Shown piece after piece: positions 1 through 5,384 of a DNA stretch of 5,384 nt (the stretch's first letter is position 1; every line of letters begins with the position of its first letter). A program made the position numbers and the translations under genes. The stretch comes from an uncultured Pseudomonadota bacterium. GTDB lineage: Bacteria; Pseudomonadota; Gammaproteobacteria; Burkholderiales; Methylophilaceae. Below the pieces are notes generated by a model, which had not been told where the DNA came from, ran no database searches, and saw only the letters and a list, made by a program, of their open reading frames with translations. The stretch is from NCBI GenBank assembly GCA_903854305.1, contig CAINWC010000333.1:1-5384 (forward strand). Reading direction: 5' to 3'.

Positions 1-57
1 CAATGCCAAACCGATGCCGATGAGCACTAAACGTTTATGTCTTGCTTTAATTGCCAT
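1..57 (-). CDS. ccmE: CcmE, periplasmic haem chaperone (5' end only, runs off window)
   Basis: Only the first 19 codons are present, starting at the ATG at 57-55 and reading MAIKARHKRLVLIGIGLAL before the window ends. This is the usual CcmE start: a short, basic cytoplasmic tail (KARHKR) followed by the beginning of a single hydrophobic membrane anchor. In the Ccm (System I) pathway, CcmE receives haem from CcmC through a covalent bond to a periplasmic histidine and hands it to the CcmF/H lyase. That histidine lies outside the window and cannot be checked. The start is supported by an AAGGAAAG ribosome-binding site at 67-60, just upstream. The gene begins 12 bases after the ccmD stop, in the expected ccmCDE order. 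The call rests on position and N-terminal pattern, so it is slightly less certain than its neighbours. Confidence 0.87.
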   Translation of the reverse strand, partial: MAIKARHKRLVLIGIGLAL

Positions 58-69
58 GACTTTCCTTAA

Positions 70-234
70 TTATTCCTGAGCCAACAATCTAGATAAGCGT
101 AATGCCTGTGCACTGCGTTTGCGTAACGCTAACACTTCCCAAACCACGCAAAGTAAGCATAGCCCAAAAGAAACCCACACATAAAATGCGTAGCCACCCA
201 TGTTAAAAAACGCCGACCAACTTGCCCATTGCAT
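70..234 (-). CDS. ccmD: CcmD, small membrane subunit of the CcmABCD haem-release complex
   Basis: This is a 54-residue protein starting MQWASWSAFFNMGGYAFYVW, found by reading the minus strand directly. It has the CcmD layout: a short N-terminus with the typical aromatic/GGYAFYVW stretch, one membrane helix (about residues 14-36), and a basic cytoplasmic tail (LRKRSAQALRLSRLL). CcmD is known to be needed for release of haem-loaded CcmE from the CcmABC complex at the inner membrane. The ATG (234-232) shares one base with the TAA stop of ccmC (236-234), so the two are probably translationally coupled. A strong AGGAG ribosome-binding site lies at 249-245, inside the end of ccmC and 10 bases upstream of the start. 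Size, composition and position between ccmC and ccmE make the call firm despite weak conservation in this family. Confidence 0.94.
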   Translation of the reverse strand: MQWASWSAFFNMGGYAFYVWVSFGLCLLCVVWEVLALRKRSAQALRLSRLLAQE

Positions 235-995
235 TATGATTTAACTCCTGCTGTTGATTGTACTGATAGTGATAATTCTTTCACCCAATCAGTGCTGCGT
301 TCACGCTCTAACATAATGCAACGTACCCGCATTAACGCAACCGCAACCGTGTACATCCAAAATGCCAAAGCCATGAGCAACATACCAAGCAGCATGGTCG
401 CCGCCATTTTAGGCGCAGCACCCATGTTAATGCTTGAGCCTTGATGCAGGGTATTCCACCACTTTACTGAAAAATAAATAATAGGCACATTGACCACGCC
501 AACTAGCGCTAATAATGCGCCAGCTTTATCAGCCCGGCGAGGGTCATCAATCGACGATTGCAAAGCAATAAAGCCTAGATAGAGAAACAACAAGATAAGT
601 TCCGATGTTAATCGTGCATCCCACACCCACCATGCGCCCCACATGGGCTTACCCCATAAAGAACCTGTCACCAGTGCAAGCAAGGTAAATATTGCACCTG
701 TTGGTGCTAAAGCTTGCGCCATCATGGCAGACAATCTTGCATTTAAAGCCAGTCCAAGTGCTGCCCAAGCCGCCATGACGATATAAATCACCATAGACAT
801 CCAAGCCGCGGGTACGTGGACAAAAATAATACGATACGCTTCACCCTGCTGAAAATCAGTCGGCGCGATTGCAAAGCTAATATATAACCCTGCCACAGCA
901 AAAATTGCAGCCAGCCATGCAAACCATGGAATCATTTTTCCCGCTAATGGGTAAAAAGTTTGTGGTGAAGAATATTTAAACCAATTAATTTTCAT
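234..995 (-). CDS. ccmC: CcmC, haem-handling membrane protein that loads haem onto CcmE
   Basis: This 253-residue polytopic inner-membrane protein of the haem-handling (WWD) family has about six hydrophobic helices. The tryptophan-rich periplasmic WWD signature is at residues 114-133 (WGKPMWGAWWVWDARLTSEL). The two histidines expected to ligate haem are at H60 (in FVHVPAAW) and H184 (in NTLHQGSS), the same spacing and numbering as I recall for Escherichia coli CcmC. CcmC binds haem with CcmE on the periplasmic face and promotes the covalent CcmE-haem intermediate; CcmAB then drives its release. Length is normal for the family and all key residues are present, so the gene looks intact. It starts 17 bases after the ccmB stop; the ribosome-binding site is weak (AAAAG near 1004-1000). 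It overlaps ccmD by one base. Confidence 0.98.
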   Translation of the reverse strand: MKINWFKYSSPQTFYPLAGKMIPWFAWLAAIFAVAGLYISFAIAPTDFQQGEAYRIIFVHVPAAWMSMVIYIVMAAWAALGLALNARLSAMMAQALAPTGAIFTLLALVTGSLWGKPMWGAWWVWDARLTSELILLFLYLGFIALQSSIDDPRRADKAGALLALVGVVNVPIIYFSVKWWNTLHQGSSINMGAAPKMAATMLLGMLLMALAFWMYTVAVALMRVRCIMLERERSTDWVKELSLSVQSTAGVKS

Positions 996-1012
996 ATGAA
1001 CTTTTATTCAAA

Positions 1013-1681
1013 CTATTCAACAGAGATACGTAAGGCAGCAGCGGTAGCTAAAGGTGCCAACACTAATGAAAGTAATGAACACGCCGCCAGCAATGAAAGA
1101 TGGGCTTGCGCACTCATTCCGTGCTGACTGGCAGCCACTGCGCCTGCGCCAAAAATAAGCACTGGAATATACAGTGGTAGCACCAACAAAGCTACTAATA
1201 AACCACTTCCACGCACACCAAGTGTCAAAGCTGCGCCAATTGCGCCAATAAGACTTAATGCTGGCGTTCCCAGCAATAAGGACAACACCAGAACCAATAA
1301 AGCATCGTTAGGTAAAGCATACTGCAAACCGATTAGCGGCGCGAGTAATACCACGGGTAGACCACAAACAATCCAATGTGCCAAAACTTTAGCCAACACC
1401 AATAAAGCTAAAGGTTGCGGCGCAATTAACATCTGCTCCAAGCTACCATCAGAAAAATCTGCCGCAAATAATCGTGTTAATGAAATCATCCCAGCCAATA
1501 ATGCAGCCACCCATAATACTCCTGGCGCAATACTACTTAACACCGCGGCTTCTGGGCCTATGCCTAAGGGAAACAGGCTGGATACGATTAAGAAGAAAAA
1601 CAGCGTAGTAGCCACATCCGAACGTCGGCGAAACGCTAGTAAGAGGTCGCGCTTTAGCACTATTATCCAAGCTTCGTTCAA
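1013..1681 (-). CDS. ccmB: CcmB, membrane subunit of the CcmAB ABC transporter-like complex
   Basis: This 222-residue integral membrane protein has about six hydrophobic segments and is normal in length for CcmB. Recognisable family stretches are FPLGIGPE (37-44), DGSLEQ (78-83), LGTP (137-140), LPLYIPVLIF (168-177) and the C-terminal ATAAALRIS. CcmB pairs with the ATPase CcmA. The complex uses ATP hydrolysis to free haem-loaded CcmE from CcmC and is not thought to export haem itself. The start is a TTG at 1681-1679, overlapping the TGA stop of ccmA (TTGA). It is preceded by TAAGG at 1694-1690 with an 8-base spacer. No ATG lies upstream in frame before a TAA at 1717-1715, and the next internal Met is at residue 65, so TTG is the only start that gives a full-length protein. 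It is probably translationally coupled to ccmA. Confidence 0.97.
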   Translation of the reverse strand: MNEAWIIVLKRDLLLAFRRRSDVATTLFFFLIVSSLFPLGIGPEAAVLSSIAPGVLWVAALLAGMISLTRLFAADFSDGSLEQMLIAPQPLALLVLAKVLAHWIVCGLPVVLLAPLIGLQYALPNDALLVLVLSLLLGTPALSLIGAIGAALTLGVRGSGLLVALLVLPLYIPVLIFGAGAVAASQHGMSAQAHLSLLAACSLLSLVLAPLATAAALRISVE

Positions 1682-2295
1682 GCACTTAACCTTAATGTTT
1701 GGGTGGATTGCGCGTTAATGACAACATCTTGATGTGTGGTGATAATCGTCATTCCACCATTAGACATATGCTCACTTAATCGGGCGGCTAACACTTCGAC
1801 TGAGGCAGTATCCAAAGCTGCAAAAGGCTCGTCAAGCACCCATAGTTTACTACGGCTCAGCCATAACCTAGCAAGTGCCACCCTTCTTTTTTGACCTTGT
1901 GAGAGCACGCCTACAGGCAGGTTTGCACAGCGCGCAATGCCTATCGCGGCAAGTGAATTCAACGCTTCTTCCTGATTAACCTCATTTCCTGCTAGCCGTG
2001 CGCTTATTTGCAAATTCTCTAGTGCAGTCAAATCATCTTTCAGGCCGTTTAAATGACCGATATAAGTCAAATTAGACTGATATATTTCAGCATTTTGTTT
2101 GATTGCTTGTCCATGCCAAAACACTGTGCCCTCTTCTGGGGTTAGAAGTCCGCACAATAATCGCAACAAGCTACTTTTCCCGCTGCCGTTCTCGCCTAGC
2201 ACGTACATTAACCCGCCAGCACTCAGCTCGAACCCAACATTTTTAAACAGCAGGCGATCTCCACGCAAGCAAGCCAAACCTTGCGCCATTAGCAT
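1678..2295 (-). CDS. ccmA: CcmA, ATPase subunit of the CcmAB complex
   Basis: This 205-residue ABC ATPase is the typical short length of CcmA. Motifs in order are Walker A GENGSGKSS (34-42), a Q-loop region YIGHLNG (78-84), the ABC signature LSQGQKRR (131-138), Walker B LWVLDEP (151-157), the D-loop AALD (159-162) and the switch histidine H188 in TTHQD. The usual Q-loop glutamine position appears to hold His81; a GH pair there is, as far as I recall, normal for CcmA. All catalytic elements are intact. With CcmB it powers release of holo-CcmE during cytochrome c maturation, on the cytoplasmic face. The start at 2295 lies only 2 bases after the stop of the upstream beta-barrel gene. A second in-frame ATG at 2289 could serve instead, and no strong ribosome-binding site separates them, so translational coupling is likely. 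Confidence 0.97.
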   Translation of the reverse strand: MLMAQGLACLRGDRLLFKNVGFELSAGGLMYVLGENGSGKSSLLRLLCGLLTPEEGTVFWHGQAIKQNAEIYQSNLTYIGHLNGLKDDLTALENLQISARLAGNEVNQEEALNSLAAIGIARCANLPVGVLSQGQKRRVALARLWLSRSKLWVLDEPFAALDTASVEVLAARLSEHMSNGGMTIITTHQDVVINAQSTQTLRLSA

Positions 2296-2297
2296 AC

Positions 2298-4568
2298 TTA
2301 TAGATCCAGACGGTAGCCGATGAAGCTGAAATCACGGAGTGTACGAAGATGGCCAGGATTTGTTAAATCACTACTATTGCCATTAGTCACTTCTAGACCA
2401 ACTTCCGCTTCAATCGTTGCCTTTTCACGTAAGCGGTAACTGGCTCGTATTGTGGGTGAAACTATATATTGAACCGTAGCTAGCGAACCCGTTGCCGCAT
2501 CTTGCCCCAAACGTAATAGTTTGAGTGAGCTATCCAAACGCCATTTTTCACGTGGCACCATGACATTACTTAAGACTAGCAATTGCATTTGATTGGTTGG
2601 TCCATTGGTATAACTAGCGCTAATCAATGAAGTATCGTCCTTGAATATAGTATCTAAGCCTACAGCCTGAGCATGATATGTCCAAGTATTACCGCCTGTA
2701 AATGCGCCTCTAAGATTCTGCTTATCAAGTTCACTTAGAAATAGGCCTGCATCTAAGGCAGCTTTTTCCGCAAGAAGAATTGCACCTTCTGTCGCACCAG
2801 GAGACCCTGAAACACGGCTATATTGTATGTCACCACCAAACTGCCAACGTGGTGTAAATTGGCGAGTAGCGCCAAACAAAACTAGGTTGGTATCTAAAGT
2901 CTGCTTAATTGCCGATTCCCTTAGCCCAGATTCAGTCAACCCTGGCTGACCCATAAGCAATGCTTGACGCAGACTTTTAGGCTGGGTTATATAAGGTGCT
3001 GCCGTAAAAATAGGATCAGATAAACTGTTAATCAACTGCAACACAGGAGATTTACGATGATCTATGAGTATATTGTAGTTAGTGCTATCTTCAGTCTGCC
3101 AGTTGCCTTGAACCATAGCCGTATTCACTTGCTTGAACATGGTGTCGTAATCAACTAAAGAATAAAATGAACGACCATTATCAAAGTAACGCAGCTCTCC
3201 GCCGACGGCTCTGCGATCTGTTAAATGATCAACTTCTTGATTAACGAAGAATGCATTACCACTCCACTTCTCATTTACCGGTCCAATATCGAAATTAACC
3301 CCGTAAAAGTGCCGTCTATAATCTATTTTATATTCGTCTAAAGTTCCACCAACTACATTAACGCGTAGCTTTGGAGTAAGGCCATAACGCAGCCAAGCCC
3401 CATCAAATCGACCAAGTACACCGCCAGAATTACCATTTTGTCTACCGACACGCACTAAGTAATCAACATTATTATTGATCACCTCAGCATAAGCAGCTTG
3501 TGTTCTATCTCTATCTTCCCCTTTAGGAAGAAAGTTCATGGTCTGGGTATTTCTAAAAACGATTTTACTATCGTATTCATTTTGGCGTGATCGAGCAGTC
3601 AAATCAATCGTACTAACAAGTGATGATTGATCGTGCCTATTTCTCGAATTCCCCAATATATTGTAATCATGGCTATGCGCCTCATACATATACTGATTCC
3701 AGCTACCGTACACGGTAGTTTCATGTATATCCCTAATCGCTTTTTTAGCTTTTGGTGCGCCAGCACTACTCACTTGCGTAGCTGCATCAATCACCGCTAA
3801 ACGTGCACGTACTCGAGTCGCGCCATCACCATCAGGATATAACTTAAGGTAAGCCTCATATTCTGCTTTGGCTTTTGCTGACTCGCCATTTTTTTCGCGC
3901 GTATTACCAATTAACTCTTGCGCTTCTTGCGAATGTCCATGCGGCAGGAGATTCAGTGCTGCGTTAAGTAGCTGTATCGCTTTAGGGTAATTTCCAAGTC
4001 CACGCGCAATTCGCGCTTCTGCAACCAGCTTGCCTGCATAATCGTTATCAGACATACCTTCAGGTTTCGCTACAACCTCACCAAGCGGCTCCAGTTTCGC
4101 TATAGGTGCTACTGGCGCTTCAATTACTGGCTCTAAAGCTGCTGATGCTTTATCTAAAAGTACGTGAAGAATAATGCCTCGTCCGCTGCTATCAGGCGTA
4201 ATACGGAATTTAACAGGTTTTTTGAACCGAACACCAATGCTGTTGGTTTTTTGATCAGGGAAATTCACTGCAAAACTAGGCACTAAGTCTGAAGGCGGTG
4301 AGTTAACAAACTCGCGTTGCGTTGGAGGCGTTTTGTAATTTGGAAATTCTAAGAAGACTTGAACGCGGCTAGCTTCTTTGTCGACAGGGAAGTGCCTTAA
4401 ATAACGCACTTGTGTTAAAAATTCAATATGGATATCAGCTTCAGTTTTCGTTTGTTCAATCTCGATTTTATCGAGAATTCTCTCAGCATGCGCCAATGTA
4501 GGCACAAGCAGGCTAGCCAACACAGAAATAAGGTAAAGCTTTTTAGTTATATTCATATTTTCCAACAT
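2298..4568 (-). CDS. AMIN-like/TPR/beta-barrel outer-membrane protein, function unknown
   Basis: I do not recognise this as a named gene. The 756-residue product has a signal peptide (hydrophobic core 11-24, cleavage probably after AHA at 28). A beta-rich region at 30-140 resembles AMIN domains (RILDKIEIEQT..., ending LHVLLDK). An Ala/Pro/Glu linker (141-170) and two TPR-like helical repeats follow (about 174-209 and 212-246, the first with GNYPKAIQLLNAAL). From about 285 to the end, the sequence alternates aromatic and polar residues with Gly/Asn-rich turns, as expected for a large outer-membrane beta-barrel, ending FSFIGYRLDL. There is no cysteine anywhere, hence no c-haem site, which is usual for barrels. 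The last residue is Leu rather than the commoner Phe. The start may be the ATG at 4556 (MNITKK...), which has GGAA just upstream and gives a cleaner signal peptide; the ATG at 4568 has no visible site. The TPR-plus-barrel layout recalls exopolysaccharide porins (PgaA, BcsC), but the neighbours point to cytochrome biology. Confidence 0.85.
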   Translation of the reverse strand: MLENMNITKKLYLISVLASLLVPTLAHAERILDKIEIEQTKTEADIHIEFLTQVRYLRHFPVDKEASRVQVFLEFPNYKTPPTQREFVNSPPSDLVPSFAVNFPDQKTNSIGVRFKKPVKFRITPDSSGRGIILHVLLDKASAALEPVIEAPVAPIAKLEPLGEVVAKPEGMSDNDYAGKLVAEARIARGLGNYPKAIQLLNAALNLLPHGHSQEAQELIGNTREKNGESAKAKAEYEAYLKLYPDGDGATRVRARLAVIDAATQVSSAGAPKAKKAIRDIHETTVYGSWNQYMYEAHSHDYNILGNSRNRHDQSSLVSTIDLTARSRQNEYDSKIVFRNTQTMNFLPKGEDRDRTQAAYAEVINNNVDYLVRVGRQNGNSGGVLGRFDGAWLRYGLTPKLRVNVVGGTLDEYKIDYRRHFYGVNFDIGPVNEKWSGNAFFVNQEVDHLTDRRAVGGELRYFDNGRSFYSLVDYDTMFKQVNTAMVQGNWQTEDSTNYNILIDHRKSPVLQLINSLSDPIFTAAPYITQPKSLRQALLMGQPGLTESGLRESAIKQTLDTNLVLFGATRQFTPRWQFGGDIQYSRVSGSPGATEGAILLAEKAALDAGLFLSELDKQNLRGAFTGGNTWTYHAQAVGLDTIFKDDTSLISASYTNGPTNQMQLLVLSNVMVPREKWRLDSSLKLLRLGQDAATGSLATVQYIVSPTIRASYRLREKATIEAEVGLEVTNGNSSDLTNPGHLRTLRDFSFIGYRLDL
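4560..4563 (-). promoter_or_regulatory. Ribosome-binding site favouring the internal ATG (4556) of the barrel gene
   Basis: GGAA at 4563-4560 lies three bases before the ATG at 4556-4554, whereas the upstream ATG at 4568 is preceded only by ...GCATATAAAA with no purine-rich site at a useful distance. Starting at 4556 removes four residues (MLEN) and leaves a classical signal-peptide n-region MNITKK. The spacing is short, so this is a preference and not a proof. Confidence 0.45.
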
Positions 4569-4596
4569 TTTTATATGCTACGAATCTCGCAGGCTG

Positions 4597-4625
4597 ATAG
4601 TATTAATTTAATTGATAAAAGTCAA
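4597..4625 (-). promoter_or_regulatory. Candidate sigma70 promoter for the barrel-ccmABCDE operon
   Basis: Read on the minus strand, TTGACT at 4625-4620 (five of six matches to TTGACA) is followed by a 17-base AT-rich spacer and TACTAT at 4602-4597 (four of six matches to TATAAT). Transcription would start near 4590, giving a leader of roughly 20-35 bases before the barrel gene. It lies in the only sizeable intergenic gap in the window and points into the barrel gene and ccm genes. It is a by-eye consensus match in AT-rich DNA, so moderate confidence. Confidence 0.5.
4612..4625. promoter_or_regulatory. FNR/ANR-like palindrome overlapping the -35
   Basis: On the minus strand the bases read TTGACTTTTATCAA, which matches the FNR/CRP-family consensus TTGAT-N4-ATCAA at nine of ten defined positions. 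The dyad extends by one more base pair on each side (4627-4610, AATTGA/TCAATT arms). Its left half doubles as the predicted -35 hexamer. Relative to the predicted start it is centred near -28, a position where a bound regulator would block rather than activate. A different start site would be needed for class II activation. The partial resemblance of -35 and FNR half-sites means chance overlap is possible. Confidence 0.35.
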
Positions 4626-4668
4626 TTGCTTACAAGTCATTTATGAGAATTTAGTCAACATTCACCTT

Positions 4669-5384
4669 CTATTTACTAAATGTATTAGTGTTATGGCAAC
4701 CAGAGGCATTACAGTCTTTCGGCGAGTTATGTGATTTTGACTCAACACCTGGATATTTGGCGCCGTGACAAGATCTACAGGTACCGGTAAGTAATGTATG
4801 GTTTGGTTTTTTAGTTGAAGTAAATGAAGTTGTACTGGTATGGCAAGTGTCACAAGAAACAGTAGTCGGTACATGGTTGGCAGGCTTGCCTAATGCCGTT
4901 GTGCCATTATGACAAGTCGAACAAGTACCCGCAGCAATACCAGTATGGCTAAATGTGGCCCCAGTAAATGTGGTAGTTGATTTATGGCAGCTCTCACAAG
5001 CAGCAGTGGTTTGCACGTGATTGCTTGGTTTGCCTAAAGCCGTCGTACCGTTATGGCAAGTCGCGCAGCCACTGACGATACCGGTGTGGTTAAACGTTGC
5101 ACCAAGGAAGCTGGTGGTTGATTTATGGCAGCTCTCACAAGCGGCGGTGGTTTGCACGTGATTGCTTGGTTTGCCTAAAGCCGTCGTACCGTTATGGCAA
5201 GTCGCGCAGCCACTGACGATACCAGTGTGGTTCATCGTTGCACCACCTTGAAAACTCGTCGTACTCTTATGGCAGGTCTCGCAAGCAGCACTGGTCGTAA
5301 TATGGTTGCTCGGTTTTGATACCGGAGTGACGCCGGTATAGGCCGTGCCGCTATGGCAAGTCGCGCAGCCACTGACGATACCAG
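4669..5384 (-). CDS. Tandem-repeat multihaem c-type cytochrome (3' part; 5' end outside window)
   Basis: The reading frame is open from the window edge to the TAG at 4671-4669, giving 237 residues of C-terminal sequence. The ATG at 5235 is an internal Met inside a repeat and not the start. Nine CxxCH haem-attachment motifs (CATCH, CETCH, CATCH, CESCH, CATCH, CESCH, CSTCH, CDTCH, CRSCH) are followed by a final CX4CH (CNASGCH). This predicts at least ten covalently bound haems. Almost every motif is preceded by a His six residues before its first Cys (NHTGIVSGC, NHVQTTAAC), which would suit bis-His ligation and low-potential electron transfer. The layout matches the broad 'paired CXXCH'/multihaem cytochrome class; I cannot assign a named family. 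The signal peptide and total haem number lie outside the window. Cellular place is periplasmic or extracellular by inference, because c-type haem attachment occurs outside the cytoplasmic membrane. The adjacent ccm genes supply the required machinery. Confidence 0.94.
   Translation of the reverse strand, partial: GIVSGCATCHSGTAYTGVTPVSKPSNHITTSAACETCHKSTTSFQGGATMNHTGIVSGCATCHNGTTALGKPSNHVQTTAACESCHKSTTSFLGATFNHTGIVSGCATCHNGTTALGKPSNHVQTTAACESCHKSTTTFTGATFSHTGIAAGTCSTCHNGTTALGKPANHVPTTVSCDTCHTSTTSFTSTKKPNHTLLTGTCRSCHGAKYPGVESKSHNSPKDCNASGCHNTNTFSK
4672..5382 (-). repeat. Coding tandem repeat of about 141 bp (47 residues, two haem sites per unit)
   Basis: Five units can be laid out on the minus strand: A 5382-5224 (53 residues, the 5'-most), B 5223-5083 (47), C 5082-4942 (47), D 4941-4795 (49) and E 4794-4672 (41, degenerate, C-terminal cap). 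B and C are almost identical in protein: they differ only near the end (SFLGATFNHT versus TFTGATFSHT). In DNA, 4981-5091 and 5122-5232 differ at only three of 111 positions, with an exact 141-base shift. Within a unit, each half is a 23/24-residue module of the form NH-x6-CxxCH-x(about 10), so the 47-residue unit is itself an ancient duplication. Unit A carries about six extra residues, five of them in the loop after its first CATCH. The array evidently continues beyond the window. Confidence 0.93.

Larger units (their letters stand above)
4569..4668. other. AT-rich intergenic gap between cytochrome and barrel genes
   Basis: This 100-base gap holds the promoter and FNR-like box described separately. 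The sequence TGACT recurs three times on the minus strand (within 4658-4653, 4640-4635 and 4625-4620). I see no GC-rich hairpin followed by a T-run, so there is no evidence for an intrinsic terminator after the cytochrome gene. Read-through from the cytochrome gene into the barrel-ccm operon is therefore possible. Confidence 0.6.

Noticed and set aside
229..444. Plus-strand ORF opposite ccmC
   Set aside because: It is antisense to a confidently identified gene and has no recognisable protein features; a shadow frame.
2099..2323. Plus-strand ORF opposite ccmA
   Set aside because: It is antisense to the Walker A region of ccmA with a low-complexity translation; a shadow frame.
4609..4627. Intrinsic terminator hairpin after the cytochrome gene
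   Set aside because: The only dyad is a 6-base-pair AT-rich stem without a following T-run, too weak for a terminator. It fits a regulator site better.
4428..4646. Plus-strand ORF across the start of the barrel gene and the intergenic gap
   Set aside because: It is antisense to the signal peptide and promoter region, with no recognisable domain or supporting context.
4635..4658. Second promoter using TTGACT at 4658-4653
   Set aside because: At 16-18 base spacing the -10 candidates (such as TTGTAA) are poor matches, much weaker than the 4625/4597 pair.
4662..4874. Small minus-strand ORF in another frame over the cytochrome 3' end
   Set aside because: It lies entirely within the cytochrome coding sequence in a shifted frame, with no ribosome-binding site or recognisable domain.
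4669..5235. Cytochrome gene starting at the ATG at 5235 as a complete 188-residue protein
   Set aside because: The frame is open upstream to the window edge and encodes two more haem motifs (CATCH, CETCH) of the same repeat. There is no signal peptide at 5235, so that Met is internal.
4672..5384. CRISPR-like repetitive array
   Set aside because: The repeats are contiguous 141-base coding units in one open frame with conserved CxxCH motifs. There are no short palindromic repeats with unique spacers.

Overview
The window reads almost entirely on the minus strand and looks like a piece of a Gram-negative proteobacterial chromosome. A beta- or gammaproteobacterium with an outer membrane and System I (Ccm) cytochrome c maturation fits best. 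The evidence is the gene order ccmA-ccmB-ccmC-ccmD-ccmE, a signal-peptide-bearing outer-membrane-type beta-barrel protein, and a multihaem c-type cytochrome. Base composition is moderate and the 100-base intergenic gap is AT-rich. I cannot name the genus from sequence alone; iron-oxidising or other respiratory Betaproteobacteria are a guess.

Layout, in the direction of transcription (high to low coordinates): (1) 5384-4669 is the 3' part of a repetitive multihaem cytochrome gene whose 5' end lies outside the window. It shows nine CxxCH sites plus one terminal CX4CH site, built from tandem units of about 47 residues carrying two haems each. (2) 4668-4569 is an AT-rich gap with a good sigma70-type promoter candidate whose -35 overlaps an FNR/ANR-like palindrome. 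I see no convincing intrinsic terminator there. (3) 4568-2298 encodes a cysteine-free protein of about 750 residues: signal peptide, AMIN-like beta domain, Pro/Ala linker, two TPR-like repeats, then a beta-barrel-like region of about 470 residues. (4) 2295-1 carries ccmA, ccmB, ccmC, ccmD and the first 19 codons of ccmE, with very tight spacing (2-base gap, 4-base overlap, 17-base gap, 1-base overlap, 12-base gap).

How the genes may work together: CcmABCDE load and chaperone haem in the periplasm for covalent attachment to CxxCH apocytochromes, and the multihaem cytochrome next door is an obvious heavy client. The TPR/beta-barrel protein sits between the two and is the first gene of the apparent ccm operon. 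It is therefore a candidate outer-membrane partner of the cytochrome, for example a porin-like sheath or an export/assembly factor in an extracellular electron-transfer conduit. That last step is inference from gene context and architecture, not demonstrated by the sequence.
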